A stretch of 64,000 nucleotides of DNA from CAZAPG01 sp964486935 (GTDB taxonomy: Bacteria; Chloroflexota; Anaerolineae; 4572-78; J111), in contig CAZAPG010000014.1 of NCBI GenBank assembly GCA_964486935.1, positions 62,001-126,000 on the forward strand, given 5' to 3'. Positions 51,502 through 60,400 of this stretch are shown piece after piece; the stretch's first letter is position 1; each line of letters opens with the position of its first letter. A program made the position numbers and the translations under genes. Below the pieces are notes generated by a model, which was not told the origin of the DNA, did no database searches, and saw only the letters and a list, made by a program, of their open reading frames with translations.

Positions 51502-52752
51502 TTATTTTCCTCCGTAAAGCGGCGGGCCGGGTTGATACGGCGGCCTGGCATCGCAGCAGGGGGGCGGAAACTTTACAATAGGCAGCGGCCCGGTGGGGTA
51601 TTGAAACCGGGACGGAGGTGGAAAGGGCGGAATTGGAATAATAAGCGCGTGGCCGGGCTGAAGCACCGCGCCCGGCTCCAGATAATTGGCTTTTAGTATC
51701 ATTGAGACAGGCAGTTTGCATCGTTCTGCAATGCTGTTGAGCGTGTCGCCGCTTCTAAAAATGTAAACATTAGGGCCGCGCCCCATCTGCTCTGGAATGA
51801 ATAAGGCCTGATGAGCCAGGACGTGATAGGGCGGGTACAGATCATTAGCCAGATTAATGGCCTCGGGCGAGGTGGCGAATTTTTGGGCAATGATGTGGAT
51901 ATTTTCTCCCAACTCTACCCGGTAGCAAAAGCCGATAGTAGACCCCGGCGGAACATTAGCCATTGGCGGCAAGGGCGTGGGCGGCGGCGGAGTGGGAGGA
52001 GCCGGGGTGAGTGTTGGCGGCGGGGGTGGCGGGATAGGCGTAAAGGTTGGCGGCGGCGAGGTTGGCTCCGGGATTTGGGTGGGTATTAGCGTAGCGGTTG
52101 GCATGGCGGTTGGCTGACCGGGCAGCAGAGTGGGCGTAAAAGTTGGGGTTGGCTGGTCGCCGGGTTGGCCGACGGTAATTTGCCCGGTCTGGGCAACAGC
52201 CGGAAGCGGCTGGCCGTCCTGGTTGCTGAGTTTTAACTGGGCAAACGTAATTTGACTGCTTCCCTGCGCCAGCGCCCGAAACGTGACAATTGCTACGGTC
52301 CCATTGCCGCTGGCCGGCGGGGTGGGCGCAAGCTGAACCACGGTGTAAAAAATTGCGCCGGCGTTGTTGTCGACTGAGTTGTTCTGCACAAATTCGGGGG
52401 CCGGAAAATTGCCGGGCTGTATTTGGGTCCCCTCCCGGCCAGGGTCAACATCCTCTACCCGCAAGATGGCCGGGTCAAACTGAAGCTGAATTTCTACCCC
52501 GAACAAATTAGAAATATTGTCGATGCGGATTTCAACGGTTGTGGTTCTATCAAGCTCAAGCTGTTGAGTGGCCGGCTGCAAGCTGATGGTTGTATTGGTT
52601 TGAACTGCTGCGGGTTCGGCCGGCGGCACAAACTCATCAACAGCGCCAATATCGCCGGCCTGGCCGTTGACTCGTGGAATTGTGCAGGCTGCTGTGCCCC
52701 AAAGTATAATTCCCAAAATTAACAGCCAGTAGAGAAAACCGGGTCTGTGCAC
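51502..52752 (-). CDS. Lipoprotein with cohesin domain and two LysM repeats
   Basis: 416 residues from GTG 52752 (AAGGAGG 5 nt upstream). Lipobox GTAAC with the lipidated Cys near 23. A cohesin-type beta domain (about 55-185: VEIRIDNISNLFGVEIQLQFDPAILRV) follows, then a Pro/Thr linker and two LysM repeats (YRVELGENIHIIAQKF, YIFRSGDTLNSIAERC). LysM binds peptidoglycan; cohesins usually bind dockerins. It may tether or organise surface proteins. No dockerin protein is seen in this window. Confidence 0.82.
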   Translation of the reverse strand: MHRPGFLYWLLILGIILWGTAACTIPRVNGQAGDIGAVDEFVPPAEPAAVQTNTTISLQPATQQLELDRTTTVEIRIDNISNLFGVEIQLQFDPAILRVEDVDPGREGTQIQPGNFPAPEFVQNNSVDNNAGAIFYTVVQLAPTPPASGNGTVAIVTFRALAQGSSQITFAQLKLSNQDGQPLPAVAQTGQITVGQPGDQPTPTFTPTLLPGQPTAMPTATLIPTQIPEPTSPPPTFTPIPPPPPPTLTPAPPTPPPPTPLPPMANVPPGSTIGFCYRVELGENIHIIAQKFATSPEAINLANDLYPPYHVLAHQALFIPEQMGRGPNVYIFRSGDTLNSIAERCKLPVSMILKANYLEPGAVLQPGHALIIPIPPFPPPSRFQYPTGPLPIVKFPPPCCDARPPYQPGPPLYGGK

Positions 52753-53082
52753 GTGCCCCTCCTTGGCTAAATGTTTATGTTTACCTGTTATGTCATATTA
52801 ACATAAGTCTGCGATAATATGCAACCCCGGTTCCGGTTTCTTACCTGGCGCTACAATTAACAGAAATGCTGGCGAGTTTGTCAAAAATTTGATATATTAA
52901 GGTAATTACTCAGCCCTCATGTCATTTCGAAGAGCGCAGCGACGAGAAATCTCCCGGCGAACAGTCTGTAACAACGATGTGTGGAGATTTCTCGCTCCCG
53001 CTGGTCGCTCGAAATGACATGCCTGAGCAGATACATATTAAGAAGAAATTCAAACTTTTTGATTGAGGGGAGGGGTAGGTCA
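52753..53082. other. Non-coding stretch, 330 bp, between divergent genes
   Basis: It contains a small inverted repeat TTATGT/ACATAA (52788-52806) near the lipoprotein promoter and the larger foldback at 52918-53021. The frame running through the foldback into the pentapeptide gene is not thought to be coding. Confidence 0.55.
52918..53021. mobile_element. Foldback element, about 104 bp
   Basis: The outer arms CATGTCATTTCGA (52918-52930) and TCGAAATGACATG (53009-53021) and the inner arms CGAGAAATCTCC (52943-52954) and GGAGATTTCTCG (52983-52994) are perfect inverted repeats separated by mismatched segments. It has no coding potential and looks like a MITE or REP remnant. A 3-bp repeat CCT flanks it, too short to prove target duplication. 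Confidence 0.6.
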
Positions 53083-53973
53083 ATGTTCCGGTTAACGCAA
53101 ACGCAAATATTAGAGATTGTCAGCGCCGCGCACGAGCAAAGCGAATCGCCCAATCTTGAAGGAGCCGACCTGCGCCAGCTTGACCTGGCCGAAGCCGATT
53201 TAAGCTGGGCCAATTTAACCAAAGCCAATTTGAGCCAGGCTATTCTAACCGGGGCCAAACTCATCGAAGCCGACCTGACCGAAGCCAATTTGACCGGAAC
53301 CGACCTGCTGAAAGCCAGCCTCAATGAAACCAACCTGAGCCGCGCCGATTTAAGCCGGTCAAACCTGAAGGGCGCAAATCTGGAATGGTCTATCCTGTCC
53401 GGGGCCAACCTGCGCGGGGCCGATTTGGAGGGGGCCAACCTGTATGGGGCCAACCTGTCAGAAACCGATTTGCGCCAGACCAACCTGAGTCGGGCTGATT
53501 TAAGCCGGGCTATTCTCATTGGCACCGACCTGAAAGGGTCCGACCTGAAGGGGGCCGATTTGCTGGGGGCCAATTTGAGCCGGGCCAGGCTTGATGGCGT
53601 TAACCTGAGCGAAGCCGAACTGGTAGCCGATTTGAGCCAGACCGACCTGAGCGAGGCCAATCTGAGCAAGGCCAATCTAAGCAACGCCGATTTGCACGAA
53701 GCCAACTTGAGCGGGGCCAATTTGAGCGGCGCTAATTTGCGCGAAGCCGATTTGAGCTACGCCATTTTGCGAGATGCCAACCTCAGCCGGGCCGATTTGA
53801 GAGCGGTCGATTTGAACAAGGCCGACCTGAGCGGGGCCAACCTGTCCGGGGCAAAATTAAAAGATGCCAACCTGACCGCAGTGGCCTATACCCCCAACAC
53901 CATCTGGCCCGGAAATTTTTTGCCCGATAAAGCCGGAGCCGTTCTTCACGCCAACCATCACAAGGAGCGCTAA
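53083..53973 (+). CDS. Pentapeptide-repeat protein
   Basis: 296 residues. After a 20-residue N-terminal helix, nearly the whole chain is A(D/N)LxX repeats, which fold into a right-handed quadrilateral beta-helix. Some relatives mimic DNA and shield gyrase, but most have no known role. It starts at 53083 with a strong GAGGGGAGGGG purine run. It lies 2 nt before the ABC permease, so it is first in the sugar operon; its link to sugar uptake is unclear. Confidence 0.92.
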   Translation: MFRLTQTQILEIVSAAHEQSESPNLEGADLRQLDLAEADLSWANLTKANLSQAILTGAKLIEADLTEANLTGTDLLKASLNETNLSRADLSRSNLKGANLEWSILSGANLRGADLEGANLYGANLSETDLRQTNLSRADLSRAILIGTDLKGSDLKGADLLGANLSRARLDGVNLSEAELVADLSQTDLSEANLSKANLSNADLHEANLSGANLSGANLREADLSYAILRDANLSRADLRAVDLNKADLSGANLSGAKLKDANLTAVAYTPNTIWPGNFLPDKAGAVLHANHHKER

Positions 53974-53975
53974 TT

Positions 53976-55721
53976 GTGACCACCTCCAGCGACTCCTCCA
54001 CCTTGGCCACCGCCCGGCGCTCAACCGGGCGGGTTGTGGCCGGTTGGGTTTTGATACTGCCGGCCATAGCCTGTTGCATCACCGAATTACTCATCCCAAC
54101 CGTTCAAACGTTTCTGCTTAGTCTTCAAAATGCCAATCCCCTCTCAACCGGCGCAGCCGAATTTGTCGGCCTGGAAAATTTCAGATTTATCTTTAGCGAG
54201 GAGCTTTTTGGCAAAAGCCTGGGCTTTACCATGCTATTTGTGTTGCTGCGGCTGGGCGCGGTGGCTCTTGTGCCCATTTTGCTGGCCTGGGCTGTCGGCC
54301 AATTGGGGCGCTGGGCGCGGCTGGGCGCGCGGATTCTGCTCACCCTGCCGATTGTTTTATTTATGCCGGTGGCCATTAGCGCGGTCTGGTTTTTAGCCCT
54401 CAATCCAATCAATGGATTATTTCCAACCGGCACGCCCCTGTTAGCGCAACCCAACTCGGCCCGCCTCGCGCTGTTATTGATTGACGCCCTGTACACTTTT
54501 GGCCTGGCCTGCGGGCTGGGCCTGATATTTTTTTCGGCGCTGTGGCGACAACCTGATAGCGCCGCCGCGCCCCGCCCCAAAATGTTTAAACCCGCGCTGG
54601 TTGTGTGGGGAATTGCCATTTTAGCCACAATTGCCTTAACGCTACCCTTGTTTGTTCAGCCTTTTGTAATGACGCGCGGCGGCCCGGTTAATAGCACCAT
54701 AACTCTTGGCCTGTGGCATTACACCCTGGCCTTTCAATTCTTCAGGTTTGGACCGGCTGCGGCGCTGGCAACATTGATGCTAATTATGGTTATAATTTTG
54801 GGCGTTATCGCCGCCTTGCTCATTATCCTCGCCCGGCTGCGCCTGCTGCTGGCTGTCAGCAACAACCGGCAGCCAACCGTTGACCAAGCGCCGCCGCCAT
54901 CCGGCAAGGCGCTGCCCCTGATTGTCCTGATTATCACCCTGCTGCTCTCTGTGGCGGCCTGCGGCCTGAGCGCCCTACCCTACGGCTGGGTGATTACCCT
55001 GTCATTTGGCAATGAAGCCTTTACCCGGCTGCTCGAAAACGTTCCGCTGGCCCAAGTGGTTATCAATACGCTTGGCCCGCCCGCCATAGCCGCCATCATT
55101 CAACTGGGGGTGGCCTATCTGGCCGCGCTGGGCATTGGCGCGCTGCGCCCTCTGGGAAAGTTTAGCCCCTGGCTGTTGCTGCTTTTTAGCCCGTGGCTGT
55201 TTATCTCGGTGCTGCCGCTGAGTTTGGTCAGCTTTAACGCCGCCCGCCAATCCGAACAACTCAACACCTTTTTGGGGCTGATGCCCCCCATTTTATTTAG
55301 CGCGCCGGCGCTCTTTATTCTGGCGCTCTTTTTTGGCGGACACGCCGCCCGATGGCAGGCCGCCGCCAAAAATGGCGACTCGTCTGCCGGCGCGTTTGTT
55401 AAACATTTGATTTTGCCCTCGCTGCCGCTGGCGGGGGTGCTGCTGCTGTTTTTGCTGTTTGCCGGCTGGCAGCAAACAGTCTGGCCGCTCATCGCCGCCA
55501 ATAACCCGGCAAACGCAACATTGAGTACCGCCCTGCTGCAATTGATGTTTCAATTTGCCACAACCAGCGGCCCTGCCGCCGCCGCCCTGACCCTGCTGAT
55601 TGTGCCGGTGGTTGTTTTCTTCTTTCCGCTGCTGGCCGTCTTTCAAATTTTCTATCTGGACCGACTTGTCTGGCAGGCCGGCGCAGAATCTCCACCTAAC
55701 GCTGTTGAGGAGGCGTCATAA
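53976..55721 (+). CDS. Fused ABC sugar-transporter permease (MalF-like and MalG-like halves)
   Basis: 581 residues with two permease domains of about six helices each. The first half carries the MalF-type TRGGP and its entry WVLILPAIACCITELLIPT. The second half shows an EAA-like loop AAKNGDSSAGAFVKHLILP that contacts the ATPase; the corresponding loop of the first half is eroded. Normal systems encode the halves in two genes. No solute-binding protein or ATPase gene is adjacent. With two sugar kinases following, import of a pentose or polyol is a fair inference. Confidence 0.8.
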   Translation: MTTSSDSSTLATARRSTGRVVAGWVLILPAIACCITELLIPTVQTFLLSLQNANPLSTGAAEFVGLENFRFIFSEELFGKSLGFTMLFVLLRLGAVALVPILLAWAVGQLGRWARLGARILLTLPIVLFMPVAISAVWFLALNPINGLFPTGTPLLAQPNSARLALLLIDALYTFGLACGLGLIFFSALWRQPDSAAAPRPKMFKPALVVWGIAILATIALTLPLFVQPFVMTRGGPVNSTITLGLWHYTLAFQFFRFGPAAALATLMLIMVIILGVIAALLIILARLRLLLAVSNNRQPTVDQAPPPSGKALPLIVLIITLLLSVAACGLSALPYGWVITLSFGNEAFTRLLENVPLAQVVINTLGPPAIAAIIQLGVAYLAALGIGALRPLGKFSPWLLLLFSPWLFISVLPLSLVSFNAARQSEQLNTFLGLMPPILFSAPALFILALFFGGHAARWQAAAKNGDSSAGAFVKHLILPSLPLAGVLLLFLLFAGWQQTVWPLIAANNPANATLSTALLQLMFQFATTSGPAAAALTLLIVPVVVFFFPLLAVFQIFYLDRLVWQAGAESPPNAVEEAS

Positions 55722-57257
55722 ATGAAAAATTACATTATCGCCCACGATCTGGGCACTACCGGCAACAAAGCCACCCTTTATAACCGCGAAGGAGAACTGG
55801 CCGGCAGCGCCTTTGAGGGCTATGTTACCGACTACCCCCGCACCAGTTGGGCCGAACAGGACCCCGACGACTGGTGGCGGGCTGTTTGCGCCTCAACCCA
55901 AAATCTGTTGCAGCAGACCAGAGTCAAACCCACCGATATTGCCTGCGTTACCTTTAGCGGGCAAATGATGGGCTGTGTGGCCCTGGATAAACAGGCCAGG
56001 CCCCTGCGCCGCGCCATTATCTGGGCCGACCAGCGGGCCGTGGCCCAGGAGCGCTGGCTGGGCGAGCGCATTTCTCCCCAGGAAATTTACCGGATTACCG
56101 GCCATCGCCTCAGTTCATCCTACTCGGTGAACAAAATTTTGTGGGTGCGCGACAATCAACCCGATATTTACAGCGACGCCTACAAATTTGTCCACGCCAA
56201 AGATGCCGTTGTGGCCCGGCTGACCGGCAATTTTGTAACCGACCGCTCCGACGCGTCGGGCATGAACCTGTATGATTTGCAGCAGGGCCAATGGTCGGAG
56301 CGTATTCTGGAAGCCGCCCGGTTAAACCCCGACCAACTGCCCGCCGTGCATCCCTCTACCGATGTGGTGGGCTATGTGCGGCCCGAAGTAGCCGATGCAG
56401 TGGGCCTGGCTGCCGGAACGCCGGTAGTAATTGGCGGCGGCGATGGCGCCTGCGCCTCGGCGGGGGCCGGCGTGGTGGGCGAAGGCGCGGCCTACAACTA
56501 CATCGGCTCCTCCTCGTGGATTGCCCTGGCCACGCCTCGCCCCATTTTTGACCCCGACGAGCAAACCTTTACCTTTGCCCACGTAGCGCCGGGTATGTTT
56601 ATGCCCACCGGCACCATGCAGGCCGCCGGCGCATCGTACCAGTGGACCCGCGACCAGTTGGGCGGCGCCCAAATTCGGGCGGCGCAATCGCTGGGCCTGA
56701 GCACCTATGAGTTGATGAATCTGGAGGCCGAAACCTCATCGCCCGGCGCTAACGGCCTCATCTTTTTGCCCTATTTAATGGGCGAGCGCAGCCCGCATTG
56801 GAACCCCAACGCGCGCGGCGCGTTTGTTGGGCTAACTATGCGCCACACGCGGGCCGATATGATGCGGGCCGTGCTGGAGGGCGTCACCATAAACCTGCGG
56901 ATTATTTTGCAAACGTTTATCAAACAGGGGGCCAAAATTGAAACCATGCGGTTGATTGGCGGCGGCGCGCAGGGCCGCTTCTGGAATCAACTGATGGCCG
57001 ATATTTACGGCATGCCGGTACACCGGTTGACCATTCTGGAAGAAGCCACCTCGATGGGAGCGGCCTTGACCGGCGGGGTGGGCGTGGGCCTCTACCCTGA
57101 TTTTTCTATGGCCGGGCAAATGAATAAGGTTGCCAAAGTGGTTCAGCCCGACCCCGCCGTTTGGCCCGCTTATGAAAAAGTCTACCCCATTTTTGAAGCC
57201 GCCTATCAGGCCCTGGTTCCGGTTTTTGAAATGATGGCCCAGGCAGAGCAACAATGA
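55722..57257 (+). CDS. FGGY-family carbohydrate kinase (xylulokinase-like)
   Basis: 511 residues. The FGGY fold starts with IIAHDLGTTGNKATLY and shows the phosphate-binding and hinge motifs (GGGDGACASAGAG, GGGAQGRFWNQLMADIY). The second half resembles XylB, but the sequence alone does not decide between xylulose and another ketose or polyol. It begins directly after the permease stop and its own stop overlaps the next kinase by 4 nt. Confidence 0.88.
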   Translation: MKNYIIAHDLGTTGNKATLYNREGELAGSAFEGYVTDYPRTSWAEQDPDDWWRAVCASTQNLLQQTRVKPTDIACVTFSGQMMGCVALDKQARPLRRAIIWADQRAVAQERWLGERISPQEIYRITGHRLSSSYSVNKILWVRDNQPDIYSDAYKFVHAKDAVVARLTGNFVTDRSDASGMNLYDLQQGQWSERILEAARLNPDQLPAVHPSTDVVGYVRPEVADAVGLAAGTPVVIGGGDGACASAGAGVVGEGAAYNYIGSSSWIALATPRPIFDPDEQTFTFAHVAPGMFMPTGTMQAAGASYQWTRDQLGGAQIRAAQSLGLSTYELMNLEAETSSPGANGLIFLPYLMGERSPHWNPNARGAFVGLTMRHTRADMMRAVLEGVTINLRIILQTFIKQGAKIETMRLIGGGAQGRFWNQLMADIYGMPVHRLTILEEATSMGAALTGGVGVGLYPDFSMAGQMNKVAKVVQPDPAVWPAYEKVYPIFEAAYQALVPVFEMMAQAEQQ

Positions 57258-58732
57258 CCCATTCAACTTCAGCCGTTCCCTATATTTTGACTCTTGACAT
57301 TGGCACTTCATCCACGCGGGCCATGCTGTTTGACCGGCAGGCGCGGCCCCTGCCTGGAATTTTGGCCCAAATTCCCAATCAGCTTAATACCACCCCCGAT
57401 GGCGGGGCCGAGTTTGCGCCCGATGAACTGCTTGCCGGCGTCGTTCAGGTTATTGATGACGCGCTGGCCCAGGCCGGTTCTCTGGCGGGCCAGATTGGCG
57501 GCGTGGCAATAGACACCTTTGTCACCAACATTATGGGGCTAAACGCCGCCGGCCGGCCAATAACCCCCATTTTTACCTATGCCGACACCCGCAGCGCCGG
57601 CGATGCCCATACCCTGCGTAGTGAACTGGATTTGGCCGCCGTGCACAACCGCACCGGCTGTCGCATCCACAGCGCCTATTTGCCGGCCCAATTTAGCTGG
57701 CTGGCCCGCATTCGCCCCGATTTGTTTGATGAGGTGCGGTACTGGTTGTCGATTGGCGAATATTTGCTGTGGAAATTTTTTGGCGAGCGGCAGGTCAGCT
57801 ACTCGGTGGCTTCGTGGACGGGGCTGCTCAACCGGCGTCAACTGGCCTGGGACAGAGAGTGGCTGGATTATCTGGGCTTGCCGGAAGAAAAGCTCTCGCC
57901 GCTGGTTGATGTTGACCAGCCGGCGCAGGGGCTGCGCGGCGAGTGGGCAACCCGCTGGCCGGCGCTCAAAAATGTGCCCTGGTTTCCGGCCATTGGCGAT
58001 GGCGCAGCAGCCAATTTGGGCAGCGGCTGCACCGGCGCGGAGCGTTTGGCATTGACCCTGGGCACTACCGGCGCTATGCGGGTCGCCCTGGATAATTTTG
58101 TTGACGCGCCGCCTTTGGGCTTGTGGGTCTATCGGGTCAATCAAAAATATGCCCTGCTGGGGGGCGCAACTACCGAAGGGGGCAACGTGTTTGCCTGGCT
58201 CACTAAATTGTTGCAGCTTCCGCCCGATGTAGAGCAGGCGCTGGCGCAGATGCCTCCGGCGGCTCACGGGCTAACGATGTTACCTTTTGTGGCCGGCGAG
58301 CGCGCCCCCGGCTGGCACGACGACGCCCGCGCGGCAATCAGCGGGCTATCGCTCAACACCCAGCCGGTTGATATTTTGCGGGCCGGGTTAGAGGCCGTCT
58401 CGTACCGCTTTGCATTGATTTACCAGAGCGTTCTCTCTTATCTGCCGCCAGAACACCAAATTATCGTCAGCGGCAGCGCGCTGCTCAACTCGCCGGTGTG
58501 GCTGCAAATTATGGCCGACGTGTTGGGGCATCAACTGGTTCTATCTGCCGAAAAGGAAGCCACCAGCCGGGGGATCGCCTTGCTGGCCTTAAAGGCCCTG
58601 AATCTGTCTGGCGCAGAAGCGGCCGCGACCGGCTCAGTCATTTACCCCAATGAGCAGCACCACGCTAAATATCAGGAAGCGCTTCAAAAACAGCGCCTGC
58701 TTTATCGTCAACTTGGCCTGTCCGACGATTAA
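57254..58732 (+). CDS. FGGY-family carbohydrate kinase (gluconokinase-like)
   Basis: 492 residues. ILTLDIGTSSTRAMLFD starts the ATPase fold; DGAAANLGSGC, LGTTGAMR and SGSALLNSPVWLQIMADVLG follow. The pattern is closest to gluconate kinases. Two different FGGY kinases in one operon suggest that more than one sugar enters by this route. Last gene of the operon beginning at 53083. Confidence 0.87.
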   Translation: MTHSTSAVPYILTLDIGTSSTRAMLFDRQARPLPGILAQIPNQLNTTPDGGAEFAPDELLAGVVQVIDDALAQAGSLAGQIGGVAIDTFVTNIMGLNAAGRPITPIFTYADTRSAGDAHTLRSELDLAAVHNRTGCRIHSAYLPAQFSWLARIRPDLFDEVRYWLSIGEYLLWKFFGERQVSYSVASWTGLLNRRQLAWDREWLDYLGLPEEKLSPLVDVDQPAQGLRGEWATRWPALKNVPWFPAIGDGAAANLGSGCTGAERLALTLGTTGAMRVALDNFVDAPPLGLWVYRVNQKYALLGGATTEGGNVFAWLTKLLQLPPDVEQALAQMPPAAHGLTMLPFVAGERAPGWHDDARAAISGLSLNTQPVDILRAGLEAVSYRFALIYQSVLSYLPPEHQIIVSGSALLNSPVWLQIMADVLGHQLVLSAEKEATSRGIALLALKALNLSGAEAAATGSVIYPNEQHHAKYQEALQKQRLLYRQLGLSDD

Positions 58733-58799
58733 AGTTACCGGTTGTTTTTCTTTTTGCCCCACTTTCTCCCTACGCTTAGGCAATTTGGCCTAATTTCTA

Positions 58800-58828
58800 T
58801 TGACCTACTAGGCTAAATGGCGTATAAT
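58800..58828 (+). promoter_or_regulatory. Promoter of the SecD-like gene
   Basis: TTGACC, 17 nt, TATAAT. The -10 box covers the ATG at 58827, which therefore cannot be the start; the ATG at 58857 is preferred. Confidence 0.65.
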
Positions 58829-58856
58829 GATGCCACAGGAAGGATGGGATGCCAAC

Positions 58857-59609
58857 ATGAAACGACAACTGGCCATATTTGCAGGTGTTTTTGTTGTTAT
58901 TGTGCTGCTGGGGTTATCATACAGTTCCAGAGTAATTGCCGACTTGACTGTTTTGTATCCAACGGCGGTTGACCTTTCGGGGGCAAAAATTGTACTCCGG
59001 CCCGGTACCATCACTTCATCGCAAATGCCATATCATCTGGTGGTAGAGGATGCCGGTCGGGTGGTTTCCAAACGGCTGGAGCAGTTAAATTTAAGGGGAT
59101 ACTATCAGGTAACTATTGAGGACAATCAATTAGAGGTAACAGTCCCGCCCACCGAAAATATCAACCAACTAATTAGCATTATCAGCCAAAAAGGCCAGGT
59201 TGAGTTTATTAACGGCGGCACGCAAATGCCGCCTGTGGGGCAAAAAGTTGCAACCGAAACTTCTCCGGCGGTTGTTGACGGCGGTCTTTATCCGGTATTG
59301 TTTGTCGGCGCAGAAATCAACACCGTTATTCCCCCCGATGCCGACTCTGGCGAAATTTTTTACCAGATCGAGCTAAAACCCCAGGCTGCCGAACGATTCT
59401 CGCGGTTTGTTGAAAATCACACCGGCGCTTACATCTGCCTGGTTATCGACCAGCAAGTGATAAATTGCTCTACCATGTACCACTGGGCCAACAATACGCT
59501 GGATATTTTACCCAACCTTAGCAGCGGAACCGGTCTTAGCCTGTCTGATTTGGCAATTTTTTTAAACAGCGGCCCTTTGCCGGTATCGCTGCATGTGGTT
59601 ATAAATTAA
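58857..59609 (+). CDS. Stand-alone SecD periplasmic (P1-head-like) domain protein
   Basis: 250 residues. A single N-terminal helix (about 4-24), then segments aligning with the SecD P1 domain: VVSKRLEQLNLRGYYQVTIEDNQLEVTVPPTENINQLISIISQKGQVEFING, and FYQIELKPQAAERFSRFVENHTGAYICLVIDQQVI. SecD drives late steps of protein export, but five more helices of true SecD are missing. It could be an exported accessory, or a relict. It overlaps the convergent TrkA gene by 4 bp. Confidence 0.75.
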   Translation: MKRQLAIFAGVFVVIVLLGLSYSSRVIADLTVLYPTAVDLSGAKIVLRPGTITSSQMPYHLVVEDAGRVVSKRLEQLNLRGYYQVTIEDNQLEVTVPPTENINQLISIISQKGQVEFINGGTQMPPVGQKVATETSPAVVDGGLYPVLFVGAEINTVIPPDADSGEIFYQIELKPQAAERFSRFVENHTGAYICLVIDQQVINCSTMYHWANNTLDILPNLSSGTGLSLSDLAIFLNSGPLPVSLHVVIN

Positions 59610-60361
59610 CGAAGTCGCTCGCAATCTGCGGTACGGCCCAACACAACCAAAATATCATTGTCTCGAATCACTTCATCCGCGCCCGGCGAGACAACCACCT
59701 CGTTGTTGCCTCGCTTAATTGCCACAACTGCTAACCCGTACCGCTGCCGAATTTCTGACTCTTTGAGTGAGTGTCCTACCAGATGTTCGGGCGCAACAAT
59801 TTCAACCACGCCGGTATCCTGACTCAATTCCATAAAATCTACAAAGTCAATAGCTGCCAGCCGCCGGGCCAACCGCACCCCGGCTTCGTGTTCTGGCAAA
59901 ATTACCTCATCGGCCCCCACGCGAGTTAGAATTTCTTGCTGGGTAACGGTGCGGGCTTTGGTGATTACTCGCCGCACGCCCAGTTTGCGTAACGTAACGG
60001 TAGCCAGCACGTTAGATTCAAAATCTGTGCCGATACAAACCACGCCCGTGTCAAACGCGTCGGCGCCCACCTCTCGCAGCGCGTCAATATTTGTTGCATC
60101 CAGTTGAATTACGTGGGGCAGTACATTTGAGACTTGCTGTACCCGCTTAATATCAGAGTCGATGGCCAGTACGTCGTGATTATAGGCGGTCAAACTCATG
60201 GCCAGGCTGGTGCCAAATCGTCCCAGGCCAATAATGATAAACTCATTGTGATGCCCAGAGCTATTGAACGGCTGGAGCAGCCTTGCATTTTGGGTTGATG
60301 TTGTTAGTTCTTTCAGACTATTCCAAACCCGGTTCAACCAGGTTTGATTACGGTGTGACAT
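59606..60361 (-). CDS. TrkA/KtrA-type potassium channel regulator (RCK)
   Basis: 251 residues. The Rossmann nucleotide motif GLGRFGTSLA is followed by the acidic Asp at the end of the second strand (LAIDSD) and a C-terminal RCK_C domain. It should bind NAD(H) or ATP/ADP and gate the TrkH/KtrB channel encoded 40 nt upstream. Confidence 0.95.
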   Translation of the reverse strand: MSHRNQTWLNRVWNSLKELTTSTQNARLLQPFNSSGHHNEFIIIGLGRFGTSLAMSLTAYNHDVLAIDSDIKRVQQVSNVLPHVIQLDATNIDALREVGADAFDTGVVCIGTDFESNVLATVTLRKLGVRRVITKARTVTQQEILTRVGADEVILPEHEAGVRLARRLAAIDFVDFMELSQDTGVVEIVAPEHLVGHSLKESEIRQRYGLAVVAIKRGNNEVVVSPGADEVIRDNDILVVLGRTADCERLR

Positions 60362-60400
60362 AACAGGTTGCTCCCTTGAAAATAGGCCAGTTGTTAAATT

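Noticed and set aside
52981..53082. N-terminal extension of the pentapeptide gene from a GTG at 52981
   Set aside because: It lies in the foldback element and has no ribosome site; a strong purine run precedes the ATG at 53083.
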